Positions 14,301 to 29,300 of a stretch of 64,000 nucleotides of DNA are shown here, one piece after another. How positions within the stretch are numbered: the first letter of the stretch is position 1; each line of letters starts with the position of its first letter. The DNA is taken from positions 1,551,941 through 1,615,940 of the forward strand of contig RSEF01000014.1 of the NCBI GenBank assembly GCA_003993805.1, given 5' to 3'. Below the pieces are notes generated by a model. The model saw nothing but the letters and a program-made list of their open reading frames with translations, did not search any database and was not told the DNA's origin. The stretch comes from Himantopus leucocephalus (lineage: Eukaryota > Chordata > Aves > Charadriiformes > Recurvirostridae). Made by a program: the position numbers and the translations under genes.

Positions 14301-17300
14301 CACAACCAGGCTAAAAGCAACATTCAATGATAAATCCCAACACTGAATAATATGTACTTTAATTTTAGAAGACAGTAAGAGATTCCATTTAAGATACACC
14401 ACCCAAACAGATCTAACTCTATCCAGTTAAAGTTTCCCTTATCCCAAATAGAAAATTTAATTCAATAACACCATTAGGGGTGTTTACTGCCAGCAAATAC
14501 AAAAAGCCTATCACAGAACTTTCACTAGTTTATTACATTACAGTATTAAAAGAAATCATCTGCTGTGAATTGTTTTAGCTAGAAAGAAAATACATTAAAC
14601 AGGATTAAAACCTGATGAAATACTGCGTTCTACTTCGGCATAATTGCTTACTCCATACATCATGGTCACAGAAATTCAGCTTCCACGTTTCCTGCAGAAC
14701 AGCTTACTGCACATACATACACTCAATATCCTGCTAAAAATACGCTGTCACAGTATTTTCACTAAATGCTTCCCCAAACTTTTTTTGCCTAAGAAAATTC
14801 CCTGCTATAACACCTGAACACCTCTTATACACATTCAGTACATCGACCAGGGGCTCATGTCACGTCACGGAAACTGTTCAGGGTTTGTGGGAGGCCATCA
14901 CGATATGCTGGCAGCAAATTCCACAGACTTATGCTAAAAGCTTTTTCCCCCTTTACTAGAACAAATGTTCACTACGTGACAGTATAAGACAGGGAGACTC
15001 AAGGGAATCTGATCTAGCAAATGTGATAGGAAAACAGAAATCAGGAGCTAATTAATAAAACACATTTTATTGCTCCATTATCACACTAACATAAAAGTAA
15101 ATGACAAGAGCGTTCTGATCCTTACCAGAAGGCCACGTAGCCTGAATTTGCCCTCTTCATCAGTTATCGTGTCTTCTCCATAGATGCTACAATCCTTCTG
15201 CCCCACAGCTTCTACTGAGACTCCCTGCTCAGGCTCGCCATTTAAAGAAGAAACTGTGCCATAACAGCTAGAGGTATAAAAAGAACCAATTGCTACAGAT
15301 GTGCAGGTGCTGTTTTAATGCACGTTTTAAAGACATTTTATTGTTATAACTGATGGAAAAAGTACTTACTATATTTAGCATAGCATCAAGAAGAAAAGGG
15401 GAATTTATAATGTATATGTAAAACTGTTTAAAGCATTAGAATTAACTGCAGTTCAGAGCACAACATTAGGAATCCAAGTTCCTTGACCTCCATGAACAGC
15501 AGCACTTACCCCTGAGGGCAAGGAAAGGATCTTGAAATCAGATACCTGAAATGGTCTACCGTCCCTAGAACAGTCCTTGCCTGTTCCATTGGACACAGCA
15601 CAAGCCCCATCCAGTGTCACTGACACAGTGCTTTCATAGCAATGTTTCTCCTTACAGTCCTGCCATCTAGGCTTAGCCACATGCATGACAAAAGGCTAAA
15701 ATAAGTACTTATACACAGCATAATAAAGTTAAATTGTGCCTTCAAAAATACCCTACAAACCTTCATAACATAGGTGTACCAGGACAAAACACACACTTTG
15801 CATAACGCATCCTGATACATTTTGCACAGCATTTCAACTCTACTGACCTGTAAGCTGTTCTGTAACCAGTTATCCGAATTTTAAGATTCTGTCCTTCCTG
15901 CACTTCAATCATTTGTGATGATGGTTCAAAGCGAAACTCTTTCATCATGGGTTTAAAATAATATTGCCCTGGGCTCTGCAAAGAGGCAAAAAACAAACTG
16001 TTTACTGATAGTGACGCAAAAATACACCAACTCCAAACAATTATGTTTCTGCAAGAGCTCCCTGAAGAGCTAGAGTTTTCTGTCCCAACTGTAGGTTAAA
16101 CTGCTCGGAAAATGTGAGCGCTGAAAAACAGGGAGCATGTAGGACAATAAACCAATGGAACTCCACCAGGTGATAAAGCCTGAAGCAGGAAAGGAAACTA
16201 TGGCCCTAAAACCTTACCGCAAGACCTCAAGGACAGACAAGTGACCAAGAGAGAAAGATGTGTGCAAGGAAACTATTCAGGCGTGTCTACACACACGTAC
16301 AGATCAATAACCTAATTAGATTTCTTTCCTCTAAAGACTCTCAAATGATCAACAAACTGGCTTGTTTCATGTTTACAGACTGCAAATTAGTAACTGAAAT
16401 CAATCAACATCATCTACTACCTGTTGGGGAGAAATCTCTTGCCAGTTTAGATTTCACATCTTTCACTTGCTAAGATTGTAAGTGCTGTCCACTTCACTGA
16501 GGGACCTACATCTCTCACCGTGGGTTATGATTTCAATGGAGACCATACATTCCCTTGCCACTGACGAGAGCCAATAGCATCCCTAGTTGCGAGGGAAAAG
16601 TAACACAGCATCGCACATGCAGCCACATTCAGAAGAATGAATTTCAACTTACCAGATTGGAAAAAGTCAGCATGCCATTATCCTGTGTAAGGAGGTTGGA
16701 CCGAAACACCCCTCCACTGAGAGATAAGAGAACTCCAGCAAGAGCCTGGTCATCCTCTGATTTGATCTATTTTTGAAAAAGCAATAGTTTTAAGTGTAAG
16801 GAGGGTTGCTTTACGAAGAAGGGTTCAATTAAGAAGCCTCTTACAGAGTGAACAGATGTGCTGGCTCTGAGCATTCAGCTGTAAGCAGAAGAAAACGAGC
16901 CACATCTGCAGTGTGTCCCCTCCTGCGAGGCTGCAGGACTACAGAAGCTTGTGCTCTCAATATCTGGGCAGTCACAGCTGCACATAGCATGTGCCACCAG
17001 AACAGTCACTCTCTATCACTTCATAGGACACGCTGGGGACTAGAGCAAAGTATCCCAAAGACTAGAACATTGGACTAGAATGTACATGAAAAAAACCACC
17101 TTGAGGGATAAAACTCATTAAGAGAAGGTGGCCCAACTCTACAAAAGCAAATAAAGCCAGTCTTCTGGACTGTGGGCTCTAACTTTCACTCTATAAACCT
17201 TGCAAAATATCTTCTGCATGGCAAGTCATGGTCTACAACTAAGCTCATCCACCGAGATTTGTTTTCCCATGACAAAACTATCCCCAAATACCACACCCAT

Positions 17301-20300
17301 TTATGTTTGGCTGAGACATGTGGGTTAACTTTTTTGCTTGTTTAGCTCTAATTGCACACACTATTCATTCAGAACCCAAAGTGTTTAGAAGATTACCTCA
17401 AATGTCACCCCAGCAAGAGCAAAAGCTTTGAAGTCCCCAACTGTTCCTTCTACTGCAGTCAAAACAAACCCTTCCTTCTGAGCAGTTACTGTATATTCCA
17501 AGTCACTGTGGAGTGGTCCAACACTTCAAATAAAAGGAAAGAACAACTCATTTTAAAAAAAGCACTTGGATATCACACACACATTGTCAAGTCACCACTG
17601 TGCTTAAACTAAACAATCCAAAAGATCAAAACAAATTTGTCAATTACCTGTAAGCACCTTTGTCATCGGTGAAAACTGTGATGAGTGGAGAAGTTGCTCC
17701 CTTTTCACCAATGACAATCTCAACACCTTCCAATTCAGGATGAATTCGCCCTTCCAGAAATAAGCCTGCTTTTCCATGAATCTCTATCAGCTTTCCAGGA
17801 CAACTCTCTTGGTCATTGCAAAGGGGATTTAAGACAAACAAGAAAGTAAGAAATGCACTCACCATTCTGTCTTAGAGCAAGACTTTAACTACTTCCAAAG
17901 CAATCAGTTAATGTTCTTTTACCTTAGAATAACACATCAATGCACACAATCCTATGGCCTCTTCAACACATCTTAAAACATCTGAACATTCACAAAATCA
18001 ATAACTAAGTTCCAAAGCTATAAGCACACCTCCAAAACAAACACTCTGGATTTGCTAAATGCTTTCAGGATTCATTAAGTTTCATACACTGCAGCCACAT
18101 GGAGAAGATTCCAACAGTATTCCCTTCTAGCTGATACTGCACTGAGCTCTGACAAAATTTTTTGAGATCAAATCCAGGTCAGCAGATGTCATGTTTGAAG
18201 ACATAAGTAAAATTTTACTCCCCCTCCCCTCCAATGTATTTTAGAATGTGCACAACAAAAAGGCACATAAAAAGGGGCACCCAACATTTTCAAGGGATTA
18301 CAAACGAAGTATGTTCACTTAGGAACCTGAGGGCAATATGGACACTGACTTAACAAGTAGCATCAACTGACTGATGCTGATCATTCTGAAGTTTACTTTT
18401 TTGTGAGTATTTTTATTATTGTAATTTACTACAACCAAAACTTAACAGAAACTTGAATTTGGTAACAAACTCAGAATACAAACACTGCTTTTGCACAACT
18501 ATTTTTCTAGATAAGAGTAATACGAACAATTCTAAGAATCTGGTGTACTGTCCAGAAATCTAGTCCCTCTTCTTGTGCCAGGTGCTCTTTCAGCACTTGG
18601 AAGCATATTTTGCTGATAAAAACTTTACTTGCACCCTCTACCAAATCCAATGCTTCCAAATTCCAGAGTGAAATTGGCCCAAAGAAACAGCTGCAATTGA
18701 AACCTTCCTAACATTGCCTTTGAAGAGCTATTCATACATTCATCTGTAAGGACACATTTCTGCCTTAAAAATCCACTCCTTTCAAACCAGATTTTATTTA
18801 TATTTACCTCCACTAACAACTGTTTCCACATAAGGTGGGTAGAAAAGCAGCTCTTTTGATGAGGGTGTCACAGTAATTTTCTCTCCAGACCTATAAAACA
18901 CAAATAACATACAATTAGAAGAAAATGGAATTAGCAGCTCTCATGTAGAACAGAGTACTGCATATTGACCCAAGAATCCATCTAAATACCACAAGTAAAA
19001 AATATCAACGATAACCTAAGCAAAATTCATACTGTGTGGTACTAGTTTCCATTTAGCTGACAGTCAACAAGAATAGGCACAAGTACCCATGCAGCAGTTC
19101 TTTCCTATATGGAATATATCACTATTCTCTTTGGTGGAAATACCAGACAACAGTACAAAGAACACACCTTGTCCATTGGAGCTTAGTATTACCTTGCCCA
19201 GTATGAAAATTCATATAAGAACGGTCCTTGGAGTTCCTCCACCATTTCTTGCACTGGTGGCTTTGTTCCTTCCTCCTCTTGACCTTTCTTTTCTCTCTCC
19301 TGTCGGCGGGCCTCAATTTCTGCCAGCTGCTGCTCCCTACGTAATTCCTGTACAGCCTTCAGGGGCCCTAAAACTAAGGCAGGTTCACTGTCAATGGATG
19401 ACCTGAAAACATGGAGGAGAAAAAAATCATCTCCTTTCATATGGAAGGATAAGAGATTGTTACATCTGTTAATTACTGCCTATATACCACAGCAGACAAG
19501 TCCCAGGATATATTTTTTTAATCCATTCCTTTCTAATTCTGCTGTTTATTCCAAGCATAATTAAAACTTTTAACCTCTGTATCAGTCAGTTACTACTAGA
19601 AAGCCAACCTACCTGGCTTAGCAGGAAGGGACCTACTTGCAACTCTCACAAATTTTGCCCCATCACGCTATAACCACTCAAGAAGTTATGGCCCTGTAGC
19701 CTCCTCCTCCCCTCTGCCATGCCTCAGCATCCCACTGCAGAGCCAGTGCCACATACCTACACCTCAACCACTTTGCAGAGTCGAGCATACTAGCTTAGCT
19801 TAGGTTTTGGTAAGCAGAGAGTCTTGATTTTGCAGCAAGTACCTGACACCAACTCTGCTGCAGGGGCAATAACCTCCTACAGAAGCACTGACAAGCCAGT
19901 AGGAGTGGTAAATTCTTAAGCCAAAGGACCAGTTTGCAAGGGTACCTTTAACAAAGCCCTAAACTAAAAGAGAAAGGCTAGAATTCCAAACCTGACAACA
20001 AGCTTAATAAAGAAATAAACAAAAAGACTGGTAAGCTCATTTATTTCTTCAGTAGTAGGAACTTTCCCTCAGAACCTACCTCTCAGGAGTAGAGTACACA
20101 AGCAGAAAACAACTTCTATCACAAATAAATACTTCCAATAGCTGGCAATTCCCAGGAAAAGGTCTGAGTTCTAACCTATCTGCCCTATACATTTGAACTA
20201 TGCAGCTATCTTGTCACTGTCCGCTGAACAGATTGTTAGATAAGTTTAACCAAGTTCTTTAAATCAGCTCAGAACAATGCATCTCGTTTCACTTTCCCTG

Positions 20301-23300
20301 ATCTTACATACTCTCTTTCCTAGCAATTTCTTCTAGTCTCCAACCATTCTTTGTATCTTATCTTCTGTCTCTTCTATAACAGTCTGAAAAACTGTTGCAG
20401 AACGTTGCAAAATTCTCTATGAGGAGTGAACGGAAACGATCACAACTACTGTTCCTAAAACCACTTTAGACTATCAGGATAGTTCTGTCTCCTGCTTCAG
20501 TCTTCATCTATGCTCTATTTTGTCTTTTTTAAGAGAAGCAGATACTATTGCTCTATCACACTAAATTTTATCAAGGCTTTAAATGCTTTCTGTGCCGTCC
20601 AGAGACAATACAAAAATGTATCAAAAACTTTTTTTGTCTTAAAACATATTAAAAATCTGTACAGACAAGCACACAGTCTCATGATATTAATAATAAATTA
20701 CTACAGTCTCGCTTTTCAAACATTACAAGCCATCATCAAAAATTGTTAAGAATCAGCTTTATTTTTGATTGGGTTGGTGTTTTTTTCATTATGAACTGAA
20801 AGTTAAGAGGTCACCGCCATGGATCTGGTACACAAGCATAGACTTTTAAGAACAACTGTCTTACTTGTAAATCCAGAACTGTTCCTTTTACGTTGATAGA
20901 ATTTCACAAATGGGACAGGCTTGAACAGAGTCTGAGCTGCCTTCAAAGCATTTGCCAATAGTCTCAAAATACCCAACCAGCCTAGAAGGTCGGTACAATA
21001 TTCTTATCCTCACTAAGGTGTTTTAAAAATCCTATTGGCTCTCCGCTATCCCAATGTTTCTTTTCCAGCTACTGTAATTGTCCAGTAGTTGCAGTTATAG
21101 GTTTATTAAACTCAGGGAATTTGAGGCAATGCTATGCAGGAAATTTGTTCTCTGAAAAGATGGTTTCTACACTCAAAAAGTTTGAGAACCCATGGTCTAG
21201 AACAAGTCGACATCAGCAGAGCATTAATAAAGCACTCATCATTGTAAGACACTTCCAAGCAGAGCTGGCACCTCATACAATTAAAGCTGTTCACAAATCA
21301 GTGCTCTGTAGTGAGCTCTCTGTTCAGCTAAACATAAATCGGCCCATTAGTGCGTAATCACTCTGCATGGTTTTCCTTTTATAATCCTCTTCACACCAGT
21401 AACAATGCTCTAAAGCAGCAGATTCTCATTCTGAGGAAACAAAAAAGGGAAAAAATAGATGCCAGTGCTAAAGAGCTCAGACCTAAGCTAAAACAATACC
21501 CTCTGAATTCTGAAATTTCAGTTCATTAAAGTGTATGAAAACTCAGAAAATCATTCCTTTTCACCATGGCAAACAAGTAGAAAGGGCCTATACTGAAATG
21601 AAGTGACAATGTTCAAAACGAGGGCTGGGAATTATTTATCCATCTACAAAGAACTCAAAGCACAGCTTAGCATAAAAACCTCTTGCAGTCTAGTGTTGGA
21701 TGCCATCCCTTTAGAAAGCAGCCACTGTGGTATTAAAACCAGAGTAAAACTTTATGACAGAGACGTCTTTTTCTTCCCCTTTTTATAGCCCCAAGATTTC
21801 TTTGTTCTTACTTAATGGTAATAGTCACATCCATCAGTTTATCTGTTACAATCGTGCCGAGGACATGGTGTCGAACTGCAGTGAGCGTCAGTATACTAGG
21901 AGAAGACCTGTAAATCAAAGTAACAAAGAAATTAATTCAAGGTCCCCCTCCTAAAGAAAATAACCAAATCTTATTTAGCAGAGTTTCTGCTCCCTTCTTA
22001 AGTTTGAAGTGCTTTATAAAAGACGATACACAAATAACACAGCAAAGCTGTAGTGCTGAGATGATGGTATATTGGAAAGGGAGCATTTGCCAGCTCTGAA
22101 CCCCAAACCACTGCGTGACAGTGGCCAAATCAATTCCTTCCTTTGTGCCTGCTGCTTCCTCTCAAGCTAAAGCTGATTTGATTGATGTCATATGTACAAT
22201 CCCTTTATACACAGCAGAAGGACACTCAAAAGTTTGTCATATTAGACCTAGTTCACCAAGATGCCCCAAGACACCTTTGGTGCTTTGCGGCCAAAAGAGG
22301 TTTTTCTGCTTCTGTCCATTCATTCACTTTGTGCTGGCCCTCATGTTTAACACATCTCTCTTTGAAGTACTTTTAATTCACTAACACAACAGAAAAGAAT
22401 CAGATTTGAATGCCGAATTTGTTTTCTGCCATGTTAATGAATGGCAGGGGCGTTGGAACTAGATGATCTTTAAGATCTCTTCCAACCTAAACCATTCTAT
22501 GATTCTGTTATTCTATGAATCAGAAGTAGTCTCAGAGCAGAAATCCTCTTTTTGGAAGCAAAAAGCCATTAAGCACACTGCCAAACCATAACCTATAAAT
22601 AACTAATAAAACATGGCTGACTTATGAAGATCAGCACTGCTTACTTGTGATTAGGGTGAATATTTATCCAGCTTGCAAAAACTGGGGTGAGCAGAATCAA
22701 ATCACCACAGAGTCATGGCACTAGTGACGTAGAACGGTGGTATATGCCTCCTGGTACACCTACTATCCTATCTTTTGCATTTCAACTCTCCCAAGTGATC
22801 AACACTTTCCACTGAAATATCTCTGCTTTGTTACAAAGCAAACCCAATATTAAACAGACAAAAGGCCGACAAAAAAAATCCATTTAAAGCAGCAAAAGCA
22901 CCTTTAAAGCCTATCACTAATTCATTATTTTTTTTAGGACTAGAAAGGGCAAGAGAACACGTTACACTTCATTAAAGCCTCCCTCTACAGGTTAGAGACA
23001 GCCGTAGCAAAACATCCTAAATTGCTGTATGGAAACAGGTGCAGCAGAACGAAGCTTTATGAAAGCATACTGATACGTGTAAGATCAAAAACAGATTTTG
23101 CTCTTACGTGTCATAAGTGTAATACTCATGTTCAAACTGGTGGCAGGAACGTGGGGTCACTTCATATACACCTGTAAACATTAAGTCAAAGAATGACCCA
23201 CTGAAAAAATTCAAGCTTACTGTGTTGACTGAATTCTCAGGATCACATGAGACCTGAGCTATGGAAACAATTACAAAATTTGACTATATATCTAGCACCT

Positions 23301-26300
23301 TTCACAAAGACACTTTTAAATTAATTCACCTCTCTTCAGTCATAGATGACTATTGGAAGTTGCGCAGCATTTCTAATGCACACTGACATCAAACACAATT
23401 AGGCGTCACTACAGATAAACACCATTACAAACACAACAAACCAAACAAGCTCAGAAGTAACCTACTATGGTCCCATAGCTGATACCCTTTGATTATAGAA
23501 CCATTGTATTACCATATTGTGAATGAGACCATTGGCTCTAAGGGTGAAATGTTCAAAGCTGAAAACTGAATCAAAACCAAACATATTTGTTAACTGTTTT
23601 GCTAGGGGGCCATAACAGAGAACTAGCTAAGACACTAAAAGGAGAAAAAAAAAAACCACACCACCACCCTGATTTTAAAACATTCTTTTTTCCTGTTATA
23701 GATAACCCTGTGGTACTTTTAACAGTTATCCCTCAAGACCCCTGTATTGAAAAGAAACTTCGTCAGTCACATTCTAATGTGACTAGCAAATAGAACCCAT
23801 TTGAACAAAATTACTTTAACATGTTCTTCATTCATCAAAAATCAAAGCCCTTCACCTAGTCCAAAAAGAAAATAAATTATTTTCCTTCTGGAATCTGTAT
23901 TTAGATGAAGGGCTAAATAGTAGGAGAATTATAAAAACGTAGAACAGAGCATTTATATACAGATGTAAACAAAACAATGCCTCTCAGAAACCACAACAGA
24001 TTTTTTTTCTTAAATTCCCAGCAGTATTAGTTGACCGGTTCTTTTTTGTTTTTTAAACTAACATTTTAGAGCTGTTACCTGGCTTTGAAAGACAGAATCT
24101 ATTAACTCCTTTGGACAGGTTGTAAACACCAACGTTCTCTGGTCCATTTCCATCCTGATAAAATTCCTGTGAAGCCACAACACAATTCACTATTAGTAAC
24201 TACCAAACAACAAGATGAAAACAGTATTTGCCTGAAGATACATTAATGCTTCTCTTTTATAGCAGCTAACAACACAAGACCATTTTACCAAACCTAAGAG
24301 ACAAATCCCAAAAGCACTCTAAGTATCAATGTTGCTGTGCTATATGACTCCCTAGAGACATGAGAAAGCCTTGATTCCAAGCATAATCCAACCTACCTAC
24401 ACAAGTTCATTAAAAAAATACAAGGATGTTTGTTACCTACGCACCAGTGTAATTGCATGAGAAAGTGAACACCTCAGCATATATCCAGTCTGCCTGAATT
24501 CTACTCCCGAAACATCTTCCTCCATGACTTCCAGCTCCAAAGACTTATTCTTCCAGCACCAGTCTTCATGTACAATGCTTACTAGAATACACACCACACA
24601 ACGCATTTTAGTCATGTAAAACTGTGTGAATAAGGGCAGGTTTTGTGGTATAAAAAGCTTGTATTGCTCTAACTTCCCTGGCAATAATCTTCAAAGCCAG
24701 ATATACAACGACTGTAGTAACAGACCTGGCTCGCAGCACTGCAGCATCACCAGGAATCCAGCATGTCTTGTAACAAAAAAGCTATTATATAAAGGAATAA
24801 TGAAGTCTGGTCACCCTGGAAAGTTCTGCAATGTGCACTACCATGGTGATAAGTCAAAGAAGGCTGAAGGACATCAGAACCTAACTCCAATTTCACCTCG
24901 CAGAAAGATGTTCTGACTTGTGTATAAAAAGAACATCTGGATATACTCCTTCTACACCTTTCCCTTGAAAACAATTTATTTTCATAGTAGGTCAAGGCAG
25001 GCTGGCCAAAACATGTATTGCTCTTAGGAGAAGTACTCTGGAAGCAGAACTAGGGTGTGCCCCTGCTCTTAGGCTTGGGACAAGCCAGTTCATGACAAAG
25101 CCTCTTTTCCTCACACCAGCCATGTAGACCCTAAAACTTAGGGGAGCAGTTGCCTGTAACCTGACAAAAGGGTTAAGCATACAAGACTAAGAAAACTTGA
25201 AGCACTGTTATATAGTATTTTTCCAGATTCTCTCAAGTTTCACAACTAGTTCCATGTTGGGCATACTATAAACGGTATCCATAATAACAGAAGTATACAG
25301 ATCAAGTCACAAATTTAGCTATTAAGGTAACACTTCAAGCAGTTCCCCATAATCCTACCTTTGTATTTGCCAGGTAGCACATTTTCAAATGTGAAGGCCA
25401 CTGAGTCCATGTTTCCAGAGAGCTGCAGGTTGCGTTTTTCACCCTGGCGGCTCACAGACTGTAATGTCACCATCAGATCACCACAAGCATCTGTGCAGAA
25501 ACAACAGCAGAAAATGAGACTGCATTCTGGCTTTCCAGCTTTGCCTCCAAAACCCCCACTACAAGCAAGCTTCATGTGTACTAAGATCAAAATGATTACT
25601 CTCTTCCAGTAGAGAACATTTCCAATTAAAACTCCTACTCTTATTTCTTAAGCACAGGTTTACCAGTGCTTTTTTGCATTCTTTAGGAAGTTTGAGACTG
25701 ATAGTCACATTCTTTTATCTGAAGGCAAGTTAACAACCAGACGCCAACAAAATCTCTGGGTCCACGTCGCTCTGCAGAGACTACAGGGCCCAGAAAACAT
25801 CTGAGAGAGAGAACACCAAGTTCCAAGCAGAGAGGATTCAGAGAGGAAAAAGGAAGAGGTAAAAATGACAAAAGTCAGGCTCCAATCACCAACTGCTGAA
25901 ATCAGTGCATAATCAAGGAAAACAGCAGGAGAGAGGACCTTAGACTAAAATAAAGACGAAAAGCTTATGAAAGAACAGAGATTGCCAGCTTCTGTTAACA
26001 GCCTGAGCCTGGATCCTACAGGTTTTTACAGGCACTGTTGGGTTTTTTTTTAATGTCTTTTTTGCCTCCAGTACTTCTCTGATTGATGTACAGTATCCCT
26101 AGTCTCAGCCAGGAGCATTTCCTTCCAGAATTCACCCATCTTCTGAGGAAAGCAAAGAGGGCAGTATTCCTTCCTGAGGAAGGAATGCTTGCTTATTCCT
26201 AGCAAGTATTAAAAACAGGTACATAGCTTTACTCCAAATTTTATTAAGGTACCTTATTAGGCTCTAAGGTCTCCCAAAAAAAGAGCCGCTTTTCCCATGT

Positions 26301-29300
26301 GCTGGAAGTTCATTTATTTATCTGCTCATGGGGCTAACCACAGCAAGTGTCTTCATCTAAACAGTAATTGTTCAGACATGCCGTGTTAAAAGTTCTCTGT
26401 TCCCATTTCTACTTCCCTTTCAAAACTGGCTTACCTAAACAAGAGATCTTCCCTGAGACAGACGCCAAAAACTGAGAGAAGGTCACATCCATTACTGGTC
26501 TGTCTGTTACCGTAACAGGGAACATTCTGGGTTTCAAAGCCAATCCTGCTCTGGTCTCAGCCTCTGGAATAATTACCTGTAGAGTATACGACATCAAGAT
26601 ATCACCAGCTTTTAGATACCAGTCCAAATACACCCACTCTGCTGAGTTCGATCCACTTACCAGAAATTAGAAAATTGAAATTTACTGTAAATCCCAGGCA
26701 AAGCAAAACCAGCATCCCAAATATGCTTTTCAAAATTATGTATTAAAAATCCTCCAAAGAACTGCAATAAAACTGAGTTAAAAATCATCCAAACAGCTCA
26801 GTTTCAAAAGTCTGAGTGAATTTCTCTTCAGGATGTACTACTGATTGTACATTAGGCTATTTCATTATCTATGAGGGCAGTTAGAGGCCTTCTAACCATG
26901 CATTTCCTTATCTCCCAGCCTGCACTACCTCCCACAATGCAAAATTCACGGTGGTTGTGCTACAGGTTCTGCTGTGACCTATAATCTCAAGAATCATTTA
27001 GGCACCTGAGAAAGGTACACATTACGTGTCCCACTCGCAGGATAATATATATACAATAAGAAGTGATCTAAGGGACATCACAACTAAGAGGAGAGAGAAA
27101 GAGGAACTTTCAAGCCCAATGGCCTGATCTCCTTTGAACGAGTGTAAAGGACAAGGAGCACGGGAATCTCAGCTTATTAAGAAAACAAAAAGAAAATAAC
27201 TGACATTGTTTAGATAGTGCAAACAGGAGAAAAGGACCAGGAAAATCTAAATTCAACTTCTCAAATTTTAGAAATTAATTGTTTAAAATCTTCTAAAATC
27301 TCATGGCAGTCCTACAATGAAGAAACAGCTCATTCTTACCTGAACATTGTATGTACCCGGTTTTGCCTTAAAACAAAATGCTCCATGAGGGTCAGTTTCT
27401 GTTGTAACCAGTGATGCTTTGTCCTTGTCTTGAGGCATCATGGTTACCTTGTATTTACTAATCTGTTTGACTGTGTCAGGGAAACGAGTTACTGAGATCC
27501 GGCCACACACGCTGAAGCTGTTAAGTAAAAGCCAGCCATCAGAATAAATATCTTGATTTGACAAAACTCGTTAAAAAATACTTGTTTTAAAACTTCCTTA
27601 AAACGTAAATCTCACTATGTTGCGGTACTAACACACGAAGGAGTTACTATAAGCAAACACAGTGGGGCTACTGCAAACTCACGTATGATTAATGGGATCT
27701 TTTCTTTTACAATGAAGTCACCACGATGTTACGTTATGTTTTCATTTGCAAGCAACTTGCTTCACTCTTCCCCAACACCAACCCAATCACTTCAAACCTT
27801 TTTTTCTTTTTTTTTTTTTTGGCTAGGCAAGCAATTGACTTAGAATTGCCTTCCCTCAGGTTTTAAATAGTTTGAAATGTTTTGTGTCAAAGACCTCAGG
27901 TATAATAGGTAATTCACTGGAACACAACCCTAGTACACCTATGTTTGTGAAAACACAAGACAAGATGACAAATTAGAAGCTGTTAAGTTTTACCTTTCAC
28001 CTTCAACAGTACACCATATTTAGTGACTGATAAAACTGTAACTGATCATTTAAAAGCATGCAGGGTTTTTTTCTAATTAGCTAACTAATTCTGCGTGAGC
28101 TAGTTGACATTTGCCTCAGTAAATTCCTAGTTTTCACTTCTCCAGAAGGTTGCCACTATTTTCTCCTCCAGCAGAAGCTCCTGGACAGAGAACCACATCT
28201 CTTTTGTCTTCCCCGGCTCACACTTATCTCCCACCACTGCCTTACACTGCCAAAACCACCCTGTTACCATTACACAGGCTTATGCCCAGCAGTCAAAGAA
28301 TCCCAAACAAGAAAAAGACAATATATACATATAAGACAACTATGACCTTGAGAGTGGTGGGTAATAAAATGTAGATATTTGGTACAACACTGGACTAGAC
28401 GGTAATGCAACTCCACTCTTGCACAGGAGGGATCTGAAGCGCAGCATCAGCGGCAGAAAGCCTCTCTGTTCTTTTCTCTGTTCACATACAGTGCTACAAT
28501 TGCTCACTATACCCATGTCCTTGCGCCTTCATTTGCAAGGGAGAGGTTATTAAGAAGGTGCTCTAAGCCTTAACTAGTATTGATCAAAATCCTGTTGACA
28601 AAACATTGCCTTGCACTCACGCTGCCCTATTTCCCTTGAATTTCTCAAGCAGTATTTAGCTCCTGACAACAGTATGCAAGTCAGGGCACGACATGGGAAA
28701 GGACCACCCATTTTCAAGACCTTGTCCACATATCAAATTACATTTTTATCACAACACCAGTACTTACCCTGTTGCAATGATGTTTGCTAGCTGAGGTGTA
28801 TTCGGTGCGATCTTCACTGTAATAGTATCAAAGAAGAGATGCTCTTTCCTGGCATGAATTGTGTATGTACCTGTTGTTATGTTCTCAAGGCGGAAAGAGC
28901 CATCAGCTTTTGTTTTTACTGTAACAAATAAAGAGATGATTTAAAAAACAGAGTGTGTCTTCACTGTCTATCCTTATGTGTCAAAAGATAATGTACATTG
29001 CATGACAAAGAAACAGTATTATGCTCTCTTACTAGACCCACCTTCATTTCTGTATTTCAAAGCACAACTTGGCATATGGTGGAAAGAAAATAGAAGAATT
29101 TTTCTACAAATGAACACCTAATAATCTCATCTAAGCCAGAAAATGAAAAATTAATCAACCGCAGGAAAACCAGTTTAATATTTCAAATAAATTGCAACAG
29201 AAGCAGCGTATTATCCTGAAGGCTTAATTCTATCTCATACACTAGTCCTGTACTTAAGCTTAACACAGGCTTCACTGCAGCAACAAAGACCAAAACCACT

